Shown one piece after another: positions 32,167 to 43,943 of a stretch of DNA of 64,000 bases; within the stretch, counting starts at the first letter, position 1; every line of letters starts with the position of its first letter. The notes below the pieces were generated by a model. That model worked only from the letters and a program-made list of their open reading frames with translations, was not told the DNA's origin and did no database searches. Location of the stretch: NCBI GenBank assembly GCA_039583875.1, contig CM077167.1:154701545-154765544 (forward strand). The letters are read 5' to 3'. A program made the position numbers and the translations under genes. Source of the stretch: Platanthera guangdongensis. Lineage: Eukaryota; Streptophyta; Magnoliopsida; Asparagales; Orchidaceae.

Positions 32167-34902
32167 CTAAGGCTGCTCTGGCTCCTTGATGACAATGCCC
32201 TTGCCTGATTGAATCTTGGCTTGCACAGGAACATCAAAGTCATCAGCAGACATCTTGCCCTTTAGATCTTTCTTTTTCAGCTCTTCAGCCCTTATCTTTT
32301 GTCTTTCAAAATAATGATAAGGCTTTGGGAAATATTTGCTAGGCTCCTGTGCATTAGGAGGTAGCTTCCCAAGTTTTGCCTTCCTTCTATACTGTATAAT
32401 AGCTTCTTGCCTAGCTTCATGTTTTCTCCATTCTTACTCAGAGTACCATTTACCCCTCTCTAGGGTAATGTCCTTTGCAGCTTTCCAAGCAGTCAGTATA
32501 ATATTTCTAGAAGTAGGACTCCACTGCTCAAAATATGGCTTTAACTCTGCTTGTTCTCTGAACCTCTTCCTGGACAAAAGAGTTTCTTGTTCTTTGGTCA
32601 AAACTTCCTCTGGCACAGGCTTGTATACTTTCTCAAGGATAATATTTTTATTACCTTCAGGAGGGCTGTACATTGATTGTACTTCTTGATGAATCATCTC
32701 AAAATCAGGTGGAGGATAGATTACTTGAGCAACTTCAGCTTGCTCATCTCCAAAAATAGCAGGGTGAATTCCAGATTCAGCCACATTGTCATCATCACAA
32801 AGGGGTGGATATCCAAGTGTGGCTCTGATGCTATTGGAAATCCATTTAGCATGGTCAGATCCAGCTTTGACTAATACTCTCTCCCACTTTATGACTTCTC
32901 TGGCCACATGATCTCTAAGGTCATCCTTTTGAAATCTTATTTGTTCATCCAGAAAATTAACACCATCCTTATAAAATCCCTTTAACTTTAGCAGCAGTCC
33001 AGAAATGGTCTTTTGAGATAGTTCAATAGCTGTTTTGACAGCAGTTATGCCTTCCTGGAAGTCCTTATCAAACTTCTCCTTATCAAACTTTGGCTTGGCT
33101 TTAGTCTTATCAACAGGCTAGGCTGTTGCAACATTTTTCAGTTCTGTAACAATTGCATTATGGGATGCAGTCAGATTATCATTCATTCTCAGTTGATTTT
33201 CTAATACATAGCCTTGCTTAAGGGCTATATCATTAACTTGTGTCTTTATCTTTTCTTGATGGGTAGCTAGGAAAACCACTGCATTACCTCCTTTGTGGAA
33301 ACAATCAGTCATTTCCTTCTTATTTTGATTCACCTCAAATCTTATTGATTTTATATCTGTTGCCAAGGAGAGTTGTAGATCTTTATGTGTCTCATCCATA
33401 TATTTTTCCATGGCAATCCTTTGCTCATCTAACTTGACTTGCAAGGCCACCAACAATGAGCTGTAATCAGCTGTTGGGGCAGGTTGTGTAGCAACTGTTT
33501 GTAGTTCCTTCTTGTAGCTTTGACACCTTCTTTTGAAGACCATGAGCTTTCTCTTCTTAACTTGAATCTCAGCTGCATCCTCAGAATCTAAGGTACTAGC
33601 TATGTCAACCCTTTCCTTAGGACTAGGAGGCAATTCCTTCTCAGTCCTTGGTAGCTCCCACTAAGTCCTTTGCTCCTCCTTAGTTCTGGTTTGCTCCTCA
33701 TCATTCCTTGCAGTCTCTCTCTGATATCTTACATTGCTCCCCCTCAAGATTAGCTTGGTCCTCCTCAAGAGCAGTTTTCTCCCCCCTCAAAACCAGCATG
33801 CTCCCCCTCAATATTAGCTTGCACTAAATCAGGAAACAGCTCTTCTAAGGTACTCTTGTTGAGTAGGATCTTGAGGTACCACAAACTCAGGATCATTGTC
33901 AGCAGCAGATGTATCTTCCATGACAACATCTTGTGGTTGACTGTGTAGTTGTGTTGGCTGGTCAACATCAATCAAAAAGTCAGTTAGTGTCTCATCTTTA
34001 TCAATATGAATTGATTGATTAACCTCTTGAATTACCTCAAGGATTATTTGTGTAGCCATCTCACTCTCCAGGTGGGTTGGCTCTTCCTCAATATGAGGCT
34101 CCCCCTGCACTTGTGCTCCATCTGCAGGGTCTTGTGCAGGAATCTCTTAGGCTGTAGATTTCTCAGGAACCTCATGCCTTTCCTCATCATGCATGTCCTT
34201 AGTTAATACCCTATCCCATCTTGAGATAATCCTAATGTTCATCTTCCTCATGTGGTTAATTTTAGAACCAGCTGCTGGTTCCATTACTTCTGGAATAGTT
34301 CCAGCTAAGTACAGACTCATAATTCTACCCAGATTGGGTTTCTTAATGCTTTCTTTAATCTTCTCAAAAATAACTGCTGGACCAATCAGTTTTTAGTTTA
34401 AATATGATCCTGGTCATTAAGCTGAACATATGAGCTGATATCCTATCATGCCCCCTGGCTTGCACAGAATCACCTTTCCTACCACTTCATACAAGAACTT
34501 GCCTTGCATATTCATTCCTTTTCTGTTAAATACTGAGCCAATATTCATGGTGGAATCCAGTCCACACCATTGAAGTGCTTCCCTTGTCTTAGATGCAGGT
34601 ACATCTTTCTCTTCTTGAGTTCTTGGTAGTTGAAGAGTTTTTCTCAAGCTTTTCAAAGTAAGTTTGAATTTAGCTCCCTGAACTATTGATTTGATCTTTA
34701 ATCCAGTTGAATCTAAAGTTGCAGCGCCATAGAATTCTAAGATTTCCTTCTTCCAAATCTTTGTTGGTTCAGAGACTAAAAACTCCAACCCATTCTCAGC
34801 AACTAGGGTTACTACAGCTTGAATTTCAGAATCCGCATGGTCAAATGCGTTGCGTACTAGCTCATATCCTTCATTGACGTTCTCTTCAAGCTTGGGCGCC
34901 AT
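32167..34902 (-). pseudogene. S2 accessory ORF2 (homologue of S1 ORF2), broken
   Basis: The ATG at 34902 starts MAPKLEENVNEGYELVRNAF, matching S1 ORF2 closely. The same order follows: globular N-terminal domain (GLEFLVSEPTKIWKKE, VFNRKGMNMQGKF), acidic linker, a KKRKLMVFKRR basic patch, a helical segment (LDEQRIAMEKYMDETHKDL), the conserved MTDCFHKGGNAVV block and a basic C-terminus. Interruptions are near 34393, 34145, 33829-33640, 33118 and 32434. The segment with the PPKKKRKI nuclear signal of S1 is missing here. B2 now separates this gene from its presumed promoter at 40377-40761. Confidence 0.8.
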
Positions 34903-35004
34903 TAGGGTTGAGTGAAATCTTGAATTTAGATGAGAGAGATGTCGACACAAAGTTTTGGTCTCGAAACTATGGAGAGCGTGTCGACAGACAATGGTGTTGA
35001 CCTA

Positions 35005-35424
35005 TGTTGAAGTATTAGACCGGGCGGCCTTGCGGTCTTGTCTGGCGGTTTGTTAACTGCGCGGTCTAACGGTTCCTTCTCAGCAGGTTCATATTCAGAC
35101 TGTTGTTGTTTGTAGTCCGAGCGGTCTGGCGGTCTCTCTCAAAAGCCTGGAGACCGGGCGGTCTATCGGTCTACTCTTATCCTGCTGGAGTTGCCGAACG
35201 GTTAACCCATCTGTCTAACCACGCGGCCTGTGCGGTCTCTTTAGTTTCTAGCCGCTCAACCCTGTATATGTTTAGTCCCACATTGTTTGTTTGTACTCTC
35301 TCATATCTCCTCCATTCTATAAAAGGGAGGTCATACCTTTGTAAATGATATCTTTTTTGGATAATAAAATTTCAATTATTCAAATTTTTGTCCGTTTGTT
35401 AGCCGTGTGTTCGCTACTTTTACA
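35005..35424 (+). other. B2 5' LTR
   Basis: Begins TGTTGAAGTATTAGACCGGG and ends TTTTACA. U3 has the AGACCG-GG-CGGTCT palindrome, a TATA box at 35318-35325 and an AATAAA-type signal near 35361. Confidence 0.96.
35318..35325 (+). promoter_or_regulatory. TATA box of B2 5' LTR
   Basis: TATAAAAG. The 3' LTR copy is at 40268-40275. Confidence 0.8.
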
Positions 35425-35436
35425 TGGTATCAGAGC
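35425..35436 (+). promoter_or_regulatory. B2 primer binding site
   Basis: TGGTATCAGAGC directly abuts the LTR end and is complementary to the initiator tRNA-Met 3' end. Confidence 0.92.
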
Positions 35437-35865
35437 ACTCGGTCCTTTCCACCTGACTAAGCTCTCTCTACTCGTGCGGCTTGTTTCTTCTTTTCGCGAC
35501 CTGTTTTCGCGGCTTGTTTTTCTCTTCTGATCGCTGTTCGCGCGGCTTCTCCCTGTTCGCGCGCCTTTCTTCGGTCTGTTCTCGACCTGTTCTCTTGGGT
35601 CCTTTGCATCATCTTCTCTTCTGTTCGCTCGAACTTTTTCAGTTCGCGCGACCTCTCACCCTGTGCCTTGGTCTGCTTCCTAGCCGCTAGTGTTCTGCCA
35701 CCGTGCCGCTGCAGCTTCTTCTCTTTAGCCCGCTGCGGTTTCGTCCTTGTTCGTTGCGGTTTCTTTCTTGTTTCCCGGCATCCTCCTTAGGTCGTGCGGC
35801 TTGCTCTCCTTTTTTTTTCTCTCCCCGCAGCTTCTCTTCTTCTCGCGCGGTTTCCTGCCCTCTCT
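35437..35865 (+). other. B2 leader
   Basis: A T/C-rich untranslated leader with repeated 'GTTCGCGCG' phrases, homologous to the B1 leader. No conserved reading frame. Confidence 0.7.
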
Positions 35866-36693
35866 ATGGCCACTTCCGGTCTCTCCACCCTGGTTCTCTC
35901 TACCTCCACCACTCCTGCAACTCCTCCTCCTCCTCCTACTCCTTCGGGCAACCTTGGCACGCTTTCTAAGCTTGTTGGCTCCAACTATCCCGATTGGAGC
36001 GTTTCTTTCACCTTTCTTCTTCGCTCTCAGCGCAAGCGTCATCACCTCACCGATGACCCTCCTCCTCTTAAATCTCCTGAATTTGATGACTGGGATGCGA
36101 GTGATGCCCTTGTCCGCACTTGGCTGGCCAACAGCCTCTCTGATGAGTGTCTTCCCGTCATTTGCCATGATGAGACGGTCAAGGCCGCCTGGCTTCACCT
36201 AGCTGCTCTCTATTCGAAGGGGGACCAGACGTCCCGCATTTATACTCTTTATGCGGACCTCTTCGCCCGCCCCTCCATGTCTCCTGCAGCGGCTTACCAG
36301 CAGGTTCAGGCTCTTGGCGCCGAGATCCTACAGAATCGCCCCTTCTCCGCGGACTTGGTCGACCAGCACAAACACTTCCAGGAACTCCTGGTTGTTTGTT
36401 ATCTTCTCCGTCTTCCCGATTCCTATGATATGATCCGCCAGCAAATCTTGGGTGAGGCAGAATCTCCTACTCTGGATGCCACCGCGGCTCGCATTGCCGC
36501 TGTTACTTCGCTGCTCCAGCGGCCTCTATTGGCCTCCCCTCCTTCCCAGGACTCCTATGCTCACCAGGCTCAGCGGGGGTGGGGGGGGGGGGGGGGGGGT
36601 CCTAGTGGCCGCAATCACTCCGGTGGGCGTGGTTCGTCCAAGTTCCTCTGCTCTCACTGTGGTCGTACCGGCCATTCTGTTGACCGCTGTTGA
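35866..36693 (+). pseudogene. B2 gag (ends at a TGA in place of a Trp codon)
   Basis: The ATG at 35866 starts MATSGLSTLVLSTSTTPATP. The capsid region (KLVGSNYPDWSVSF, SDECLPVICHDETVKAAW) is followed by a glycine tract coded by a run of G (about 36581-36599) and a CCHC knuckle (CSHCGRTGHSVDRC). The TGA at 36691 corresponds to a TGG Trp codon in B1 (about 55812). Without it, gag would run on in frame into protease, so gag and pol were one polyprotein. Confidence 0.9.
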
Positions 36694-39600
36694 CAGAAAC
36701 ATCCTCATCTTCGCCCTTCCAGTGATGCTTCTTCCTCGACCGACGCCTCCTCTCAGTCGTCTGCTTCTGTGGCCACAACTTCAGGTAGTGCCCACGTCGT
36801 TACCCAAGGTAAATGGCTGATTGACTCGGGTGCTACAAATCATATGACTGGCAACCCTCATTGCTTCTCTCTCCTTGAAACGCATGACCGCCTACCCCCG
36901 GTTCGTGTGGAGGATGGGTCACCATCCCCGGTGCTTGGGACGGGCCTGGTTCAAGTCACCCCGTCGCTTTGCTTGGAGGACACTCTCTATGTCCCGAAGT
37001 TCCCGTGCAATTTATTATCTGTTACTACTTTATGCCGGCAACTTCAGTGTTCTGTCTTATTCACTCCCACTTCTTATTCTTTTCAGGACCCGAGGACCCA
37101 TCAGACAATTGCTACTGGGACTGAGAGCGGCGGACTTTATTTCCTCGACAACGTTTCCGCTCTGTCCGCCTACTCCTCCTCCTCTACAGATCTGCTTCAA
37201 TGGCATCTTCGCCTTGGACATCCTCCTCCTCAGATTCTTCGCCATCTTCTGCCTCACTTACCTCCGACCAGTCCTCCGCTCAACTGTGATGCGTGTCAGC
37301 TTGGCAAACATCATCGCTCCTCCTTCCCGCCGAAGCAAGGCCGTGGCTCCTCTCGCCCGTTTGATCTCATTCATTCTAATGTCTGGGGTCCTGCTCCTAC
37401 CCTCACCGTTGGTCGGGGTAGTTCCTACTTTGTAACTTTTATAGATGATTTTTCTAGATGTACCTGGGTGTATCTATTAAAAGATGGCTCTGAACTCTTT
37501 TCTATCTGACAATCCTTTTATTTTATGATTAAGACTCAATTTGGCATTTCTATTAAAGTTTTACGCTCTGATAATGCTAAGGAATATCTTACTCATGAGT
37601 TCTCCTCTTTCTTTCGGCAACATGGTATTCTTCATCAAACCACCTGTGTTTACAGCTCCCAGCAGAATTGGGTGGCGGAGCGTAAAAACCGTCACCTCCT
37701 TGATGTCGCTCGCACTCTAATGACGCAGATGCAAGTACCCCTCTCCTACTGGGGCTACGCTGTGCTCCTCGCCTGCTATCTCATCAATCGTCTTCCCTCT
37801 ATGGTTCTCCACGGCAAGACCCCCTTCTCAATTCTATACCCCCCACAAGGAACCTTTCCCTCTCCCTCTCCGTGTCTTTGGGTGTACGGCTTTTGTTCAC
37901 GCTCCATCCACTACCCGCGACAAGCTTTCCCCCCGTTCCACCAAGTGTGTCTTTTTGGGGTACTCTACCACTCAAAAAAGCTATTGTTGTTTTGACCCCG
38001 TTCTGTGCAAACAATTTGTCTCCGCGGACGTGACATTCTTCGAGAATGCTTCATACTTCTCTCTTGACTCCTCTCTTCCTCCTGATTTCTCTGCTTCTCC
38101 ACCGCCTCTTTTCGTTCCCTCCACGCCTATCGACGTCTCCACTCTTCCCTCATCTCCTCCTCCGTCTCCTTCTATGTCAGTCTCACCCCCTACCCCTCCT
38201 CCCTCTTCTCCGCAGCCATCTCTCTCTAATCCAGGGCCAGCCTTCTCCGCCACGGACACTCCGGTCGCTGAGGCACCCGTCGACCTGGATCTTCCCATTG
38301 CTCTTCGCAAAGGGGTGCAGGCGTGTACTCAACACCCGCTTGCGGCAGTGTTTTCCTATGATCGGCTTTCTCCTTCTCGCAAGTGTTTTGCCTTGGCTAT
38401 CTCCGCTGCTACTACTCCCTGCACCTACCAGGAGGCTCTTGCTATCCCTCATTGGAAATCTGCCATGGATGAAGAGATGGCTACTCTTACTGAACGGGGT
38501 ACCTGGACCCTTGTTCCTCCACCAGTGGGTACTGATGTGGTTGGCTGTCGCTGGGTCTTTATTGTGAAATTTCGCCCCGATGACACTGTGGATCGCTACA
38601 AGGCCCGGCTGGTGGCCAAAGGCTTCACTCAGACTTACGACATTGATTACTTTAACACTTTCTCTCTGGTTGCTCGCCTCAGCACCATCCGGGTTCTTCT
38701 CTCTATGGCTGTTAACAGGGATTGGGCTATTTCCCAGCTTGATGTCAAGAATGCCTTTCTCTATGGCAATCTTCAGGAGGACGTCTACATGGAGAAACCT
38801 CCTGGGTATGTTGCTCAGGGGGAGACACGCGTATGCCGTTTGAGGAAGGCCATTTATGGCCTAAAGCAGAGCCCTCGGGCATGGTTCGACAAGTTCAGTG
38901 GTATTGTGGCTACCATCGGCTTTTCAAGGAGTTCGGCCGACCACTCCTTATTCATTCGCAAAACGGACTCGGGACTGGTGGTTTTGGCAATGTATGTGGA
39001 TGATATTCTTCTTACTGGCGATGACCAAGCTGGGGTGGACTTGACGAAGAAACACCTCCGTCAACACCTGGTCACAAAGGATATGGGCTCCTCGAAATAC
39101 TTTTTGGGGATATAAATCTCTCGAAAGCTTGACTCGTTGGTTCTCTCTCAACGGAAGTATGCTCTTGATCTTCTACAAGAGGCAGGATTGACAGGCGCCA
39201 AACCGGCCTGGTTTCCCATGGCTATTGGAAGACAAAACATGGACAGATGACTTGCATCTTCTAACTGATGTCACAAGGTACAGACGTTTGGTGGGCAAAC
39301 TCATCTATCTCACGGTGACCAGACCCGACATCTCCTATGTTGTAGGCAAGGTCAGTCAGTTTATGCAAGTTCCCAGGGAGTGCCATCTTCAGTCTGCCTT
39401 GAAGATTTTAGAGTATGTAAAAGCAGCACCGGGAAAAGGGCTAATCTTTCAGAGGAATGGTCATCTGAGAGTTGAAGCCTACTCAGATTCAAGCTATGCG
39501 GATGATAAAGGCGATCGTAAATCCACATCAGGTTTTTGTACTTTTGTTGGAGGAAATCTTGTGAGTTGGAAGAGCAAGAAATAGTCTATTGTCTACAGAT

Positions 39601-39947
39601 CCAGTGCAGATGCCGAATACCGGAGTATGACGTCAACCACGTGTGAGTTAAAGTGGTTGCGGGCTCTCATGCTTGACCTAGGAGAGGTCTATGACTATCC
39701 TCTTCCTATGTTCTGTGATAACAAGGCCGCTATATACATATCCAAAAATCCGGTTTTCCATGAGAGAACAAAGCATATAGAGGTTGACTTCCACTTCATT
39801 CGGGAGGAGATTTTGAAGAAACAGATTTGTACTCTGTTTGTCACCTCTGACAAAAAATTGGCGGATATCTTCACAAAACTGGTCTCTACTTCCTTCTTCT
39901 ATATTTGTGACAAGCTGGGCATGATTGATATCTATGCTCCAGCTTGA
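36694..39947 (+). pseudogene. B2 pol: protease, integrase, RT, RNase H (broken)
   Basis: Protease WLIDSGATNHMTG (about 36815); the integrase zinc region (WHLRLGHPPP...CDACQLGKH); the core, where the first catalytic site reads HSNVWGP (Asn where Asp is expected, about 37375); then LRSDNAKEY and AERKNR. RT has KNAFLYGNLQEDVYME, IYGLKQSPRAWFDKF and an intact MYVDDILLTG. RNase H has EAYSDSSYADDKGDRKS and ADIFTKL. Stops lie at 37507, 39113 and 39582, with frameshifts near 37850 and 39210. RT looks catalytically intact; integrase and continuity are lost. Confidence 0.92.
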
Positions 39948-39954
39948 GGGGGAG
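39944..39954 (+). promoter_or_regulatory. B2 polypurine tract
   Basis: TTGAGGGGGAG directly precedes the 3' LTR start TGTTGAAG. Confidence 0.9.
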
Positions 39955-40374
39955 TGTTGAAGTATTAGACTGGGCGGCCTTGTGGTCTTGTCTGGCGGTT
40001 TGTTAACTGCACGGTCTAGCGGTTCCTTCTCAGCAGGTCCATATTCAGACTGTTGCTGTTTGTAGTCCGAGCGGTCTGGCGGTATCTCTCAGAAGCCTGG
40101 AGACCGGGCGGTCTATCGGTCTGTTCTTATCCTGCTAGAGTTGCCGAGCGGTTAACCCATCTGTCTAATCGCGCGGCCTGTGCAGTCTCTTTAGTTTCTA
40201 GCCGCTCAGCCCTGTACATGTTTAGTCCCATATTGTTTGTTTGTACTCTCTCATATCTCCTCCATTCTATAAAAGGGAGGTCATAACTTTGTAAATGATA
40301 TCTTTTTTGGATAATAAAATTTCAATTATTCAAATTTCTGTCCGTTTGTTAGCCGTATGTTCTCTACTTTTACA
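39955..40374 (+). other. B2 3' LTR
   Basis: 420 bp, the same length as the 5' LTR. Most differences between the two are transitions (C/T, G/A), many at CG sites. Confidence 0.96.
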
Positions 40375-40376
40375 AC

Positions 40377-40385
40377 CTATTTATA
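40377..40385 (-). promoter_or_regulatory. Putative internal TATA box for S2 ORF2, at B2 insertion site
   Basis: TATAAATAG on the minus strand overlaps the ACCTA target duplication (40375-40379) of B2. The palindrome array 40432-40761 lies directly upstream, as in S1. The ORF2 start now lies beyond the 5.4-kb B2. Confidence 0.6.
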
Positions 40386-40431
40386 CCTTTCTAAAAACGA
40401 AGGTGAAAAGGCACATTATAATCTTCTAAAT

Positions 40432-40761
40432 GTGTCGACACTGTTGAAAAGTGTCGACACTGACTACTTAAGTCTCGACAACGGTGTTGACTACTCTGTG
40501 TCGACACCAATATAGTCGACAGAACTTATGTGTCGACACTTATACATCTGCGCTCGACGATTAGTCGATACTCCACTCGACGAAATCTGTGTTGAACCTA
40601 AGTGTCGACACCACTTCTGGATGTGTCGACACCTACTCTGGATATGTCGACACTACTTCTCTGAAGTGTCGACACCTATTTTCTAGATGTGTCGACATCA
40701 TTTCTCTGGAATGTCGACACCACTTCTATGTGTCGAAAGAGACAATTCCTTGTGTCGACAC
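40432..40761. repeat. Internal GTGTCGACAC array between S2 pol and ORF2
   Basis: About eight perfect copies plus variants (GTGTCGACAT, ATGTCGACAC, GTCTCGACAA), homologous in position and flanks to 13736-14064 of S1. Confidence 0.95.
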
Positions 40762-40787
40762 CATTTTACTTAGCCAATTTTATTAAA

Positions 40788-43700
40788 CTATTCTAAGTTC
40801 AACATTCCTAATTCAATTTTAAACTTATTGAATTTAGTTTCATCTAGAGGCTTAGTAAACATCAGCAATTTGATATTCAGTTTTAACAAATTCTAGTGAA
40901 ATGTCCTCTTTCTCTACATGTTCTCTAAGAAAATGGTATCTAATTTCTATATGCTTAGTCCTACTATGTGAAACAGGATTATTGGCTATAGAAATTGCAC
41001 TTGTAGAATCACAAAGCAAAGGTGTTCTACTTACTTGAATACCATAGTCTTCTAGCTGGTGTTGAATCCATAACAGCTGTGCACAACAACTTCCTGCTGC
41101 CATATATTCAGACTCAGCAGTGGATATTGCCACACTAGTCTGCTTCTTACTGCTCCAAGACACCAATCTTCCACCTAGAAATTGACAGGTGCCTATAGTA
41201 CTTTTTCTATCTTCCTTGCAACCTGCAAAATCTGCATCTGAATAGTCTATCAGTAGAAAATCTCCATTCCTAGGGTACCAAAGGCCTAGATTAGGTGTGC
41301 CCTTAAGATATCTCAAAATCCTTTTCACTGCAGTCAGATGAGATTCTTTAGGGCAGGATTGGAACCTAGTACAGACACATGTAACATACATGATATCTGG
41401 TCTACTAGCAGTCAGATATAGAAGGGAGCCAACTATCCCTCTATACAAAGTTTCACCTACAGGTTTCCCTGCATAATCCTTGCTAAGAGACACACTTGAC
41501 CCCATAGGAGTTCTCATGGTAGTGGATGATTCCATACCATACTTTTTAATTAACTCCAGGGTGAACTTAGACTGAGTTATGGACAAGTCATCTTTAGTCT
41601 GTCTTACTTGGAGTCCCAAGAAAAACTTAAGTTCTCCCATACTGCTCATTTCAAATTTTTCTTGCATTAGTTTTGCAAACTTTCTACAAAGATTACTTTC
41701 AGTAGACCCAAATATTATGTCATCAACATATATTTGAACTAGAATAATCTTTCCTTTAGATTCCCTAAGGAATAGAGTCTTGTCTATTTTCCCCCTTGAG
41801 AATTTGTTCTCAATGAGGAAACTTGACAGGGTTTCATACCAAGCCCTTGGGGCTTGTTTCAACCCATACAATGCTTTCCTAAGTCTAAAAATATAATCGG
41901 GTTTGAGAGGATCAACAAAACCTGAGGGTTGCTCTACATAGACTTCTTCTTTTAGATTTCCATTCAGGAATGTTGATTTTACATCCATTTGGAATACCTT
42001 GAAACCTTGATATGTTGCATAAGCAAGGAACATCCTAATTGCTTCCAGTCTTGCTACTGGGGTAAAGGTTTGATCAAAGTCAATACCTTCTTCCTGCCTA
42101 TATCCTTTTGCAACAAGTCTTGCTTTATTCTTCACAATGATCCCATTCTCATCCAATTTGTTCCTAAAGATCCACTTTGTTCCAATGATGTTGTGATCTT
42201 TTAGTTTAGGAACTAACTTCCAGACCTTGCATCTTTTGAACTTATTCAGCTCCTCTTGCATGACATCAATCCAATGTGGGTCTAGAACAGCTTCTTCAAA
42301 TTTCTTTGGTTCTACTTGTGATAGGAAGCTGGAGCAAAGAACTGTGCTCAGATTCCTGCTTCGTGTTTACACTCCTTGTCTTGGATCACCAATTATCTGA
42401 TTTGCTGGATGATCCTTTAAGTGTCTATTAGCTGGAGGTAGTCTATCTTCAGGTTGAACACCTCCAGCCTCTTCATTAAGCTGCACCTCTTGGTTTTCTT
42501 CAGCATCTGGAGAGTCTTGTACTTCCCCTGAATAGCAGCCACCATTTTCCACTTCCTGATTTGCAGTAGAATCTTCTGTAATGGTAAGCTTGTCCATACT
42601 CTCATTTATACCTGTAGAACTGCAAGCACTACTTGACAACTCACAGTTAATCAGTCTTGTTTCATCAAAGACTATATGTACAGACTCTTCTACAACTTGA
42701 TTAATCAAGTTGTAGATCCTATAAGCCTTACTATTGTTGTTGTACCCAATAAAGATCCCATCCTGGGATTTGGCAGCAAACTTAGTTATATAAGACTTGT
42801 CATTGTTAAGTATATAGCACTTGCAACCAAAGATCCTAAAATAGGATAAGTTTGGTTTTCTGCCCTTCACAATCTCATAGGGAGTCTTTTTGTGGCTCTT
42901 GGTGATAGTAGCCCTATTGATCACATGACATGTAGTGTTTACTGCCTCAGCCCAGAAATATTTTGGGAGATAAGTGTCACTCAATAGAGTTCTACCAGCC
43001 TCTATCAATGTTCTATTCTTCCTTTCAGCAATACCATTTTGCTGAGGTGTTCTAGGTGAGGAAAATTCTTGAAAAATCTCAAATTCTTCACATAGTCTTG
43101 TCATACTTTCAGACTGAAATTCAGTACCATGGTCACTTCTGATTTTGACCACTGTACTGTTCAACTCATTCTGAATTTGTTTAACAAAACTATATAAGAC
43201 AGTTGGGGTTTCAGATTTTTGTCTTAGAAAGAACACCCAGGAATATCTAGAATAGTCATCTACCACCACAAATGTGTAGACTTTCCTACCTATACTATGA
43301 ACTGGCATAGGACCAAATAGATCCATATGCAAGAGGTAAAGACACCTCACTGCATCCTTGTTTTCAAGGCTATGAAAGGTGGATTTGGTCTTCTTGCCTT
43401 TTTGACAAGCTGAGCATATCTCATCCTTTATACACTTAACTTGAGGACCATTCCTCACTAACTCTTTGCTAAAGAGTTGGTCAATAGTCTTGTAGTTAAG
43501 ATGGGTCAGCCTCTTGTGCCATTTAACACAATGAGAGGCTCTCTCATCAGCTACAAGACAAATAGGAGAAACATTGTTCTCACACACAAAGTTAAGACAG
43601 TAAACATTTCTCTTTTTATATCCTGTCAATATGACCTTTTGATAAGACATCCATTCTTAATAAATGAAATGTCATATCCTAAATCACTCAACTGACTTAT

Positions 43701-43943
43701 GCTTATAAGGTTGTGTTTCAAACCCTTCACATAGGTCACTTGAGAGATAGTAATCTGATTATTAGAAATGTTACCAAATCCTTTGATGATTCCTTTTTCT
43801 GAACCACCAAAGGTTACTTTATGGCCATCCATGATAGGTGTGTAGTCCTTCAGCAACCCCCTTGTTCCAGTCATGTGCCTGGAACATCCACTGTCCAAGT
43901 ACCATATAGGGGCATGGCCACTTGGACTCACCTACAATAAAGA
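40788..43943 (-). pseudogene. S2 pol: protease, integrase, RT, RNase H (broken)
   Basis: Protease [13 protein letters not shown] (frame of gag, 43931-43626), a frameshift near 43640, then integrase ([46 protein letters not shown]) up to a TAA at 42367 where S1 has Gln. RT ([38 protein letters not shown]) and RNase H ([28 protein letters not shown]) are open from 42261 to 40852. A small deletion then shifts the frame before the expected ADMFTKPL end. The RNase H part is better preserved than in S1. Confidence 0.92.

Larger units (their letters stand above)
35005..40374 (+). mobile_element. B2: complete copia retrotransposon of the B1 family, 5370 bp
   Basis: Two 420-bp LTRs (35005-35424 and 39955-40374) differ at about 22 sites (roughly 5%). 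The target duplication is ACCTA (35000-35004 and 40375-40379). PBS is at 35425-35436 and PPT at 39944-39954. It has a single gag-PR-INT-RT-RH frame on the plus strand, now with three or more stops and two frameshifts. It is the innermost layer of the nest. Confidence 0.97.
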
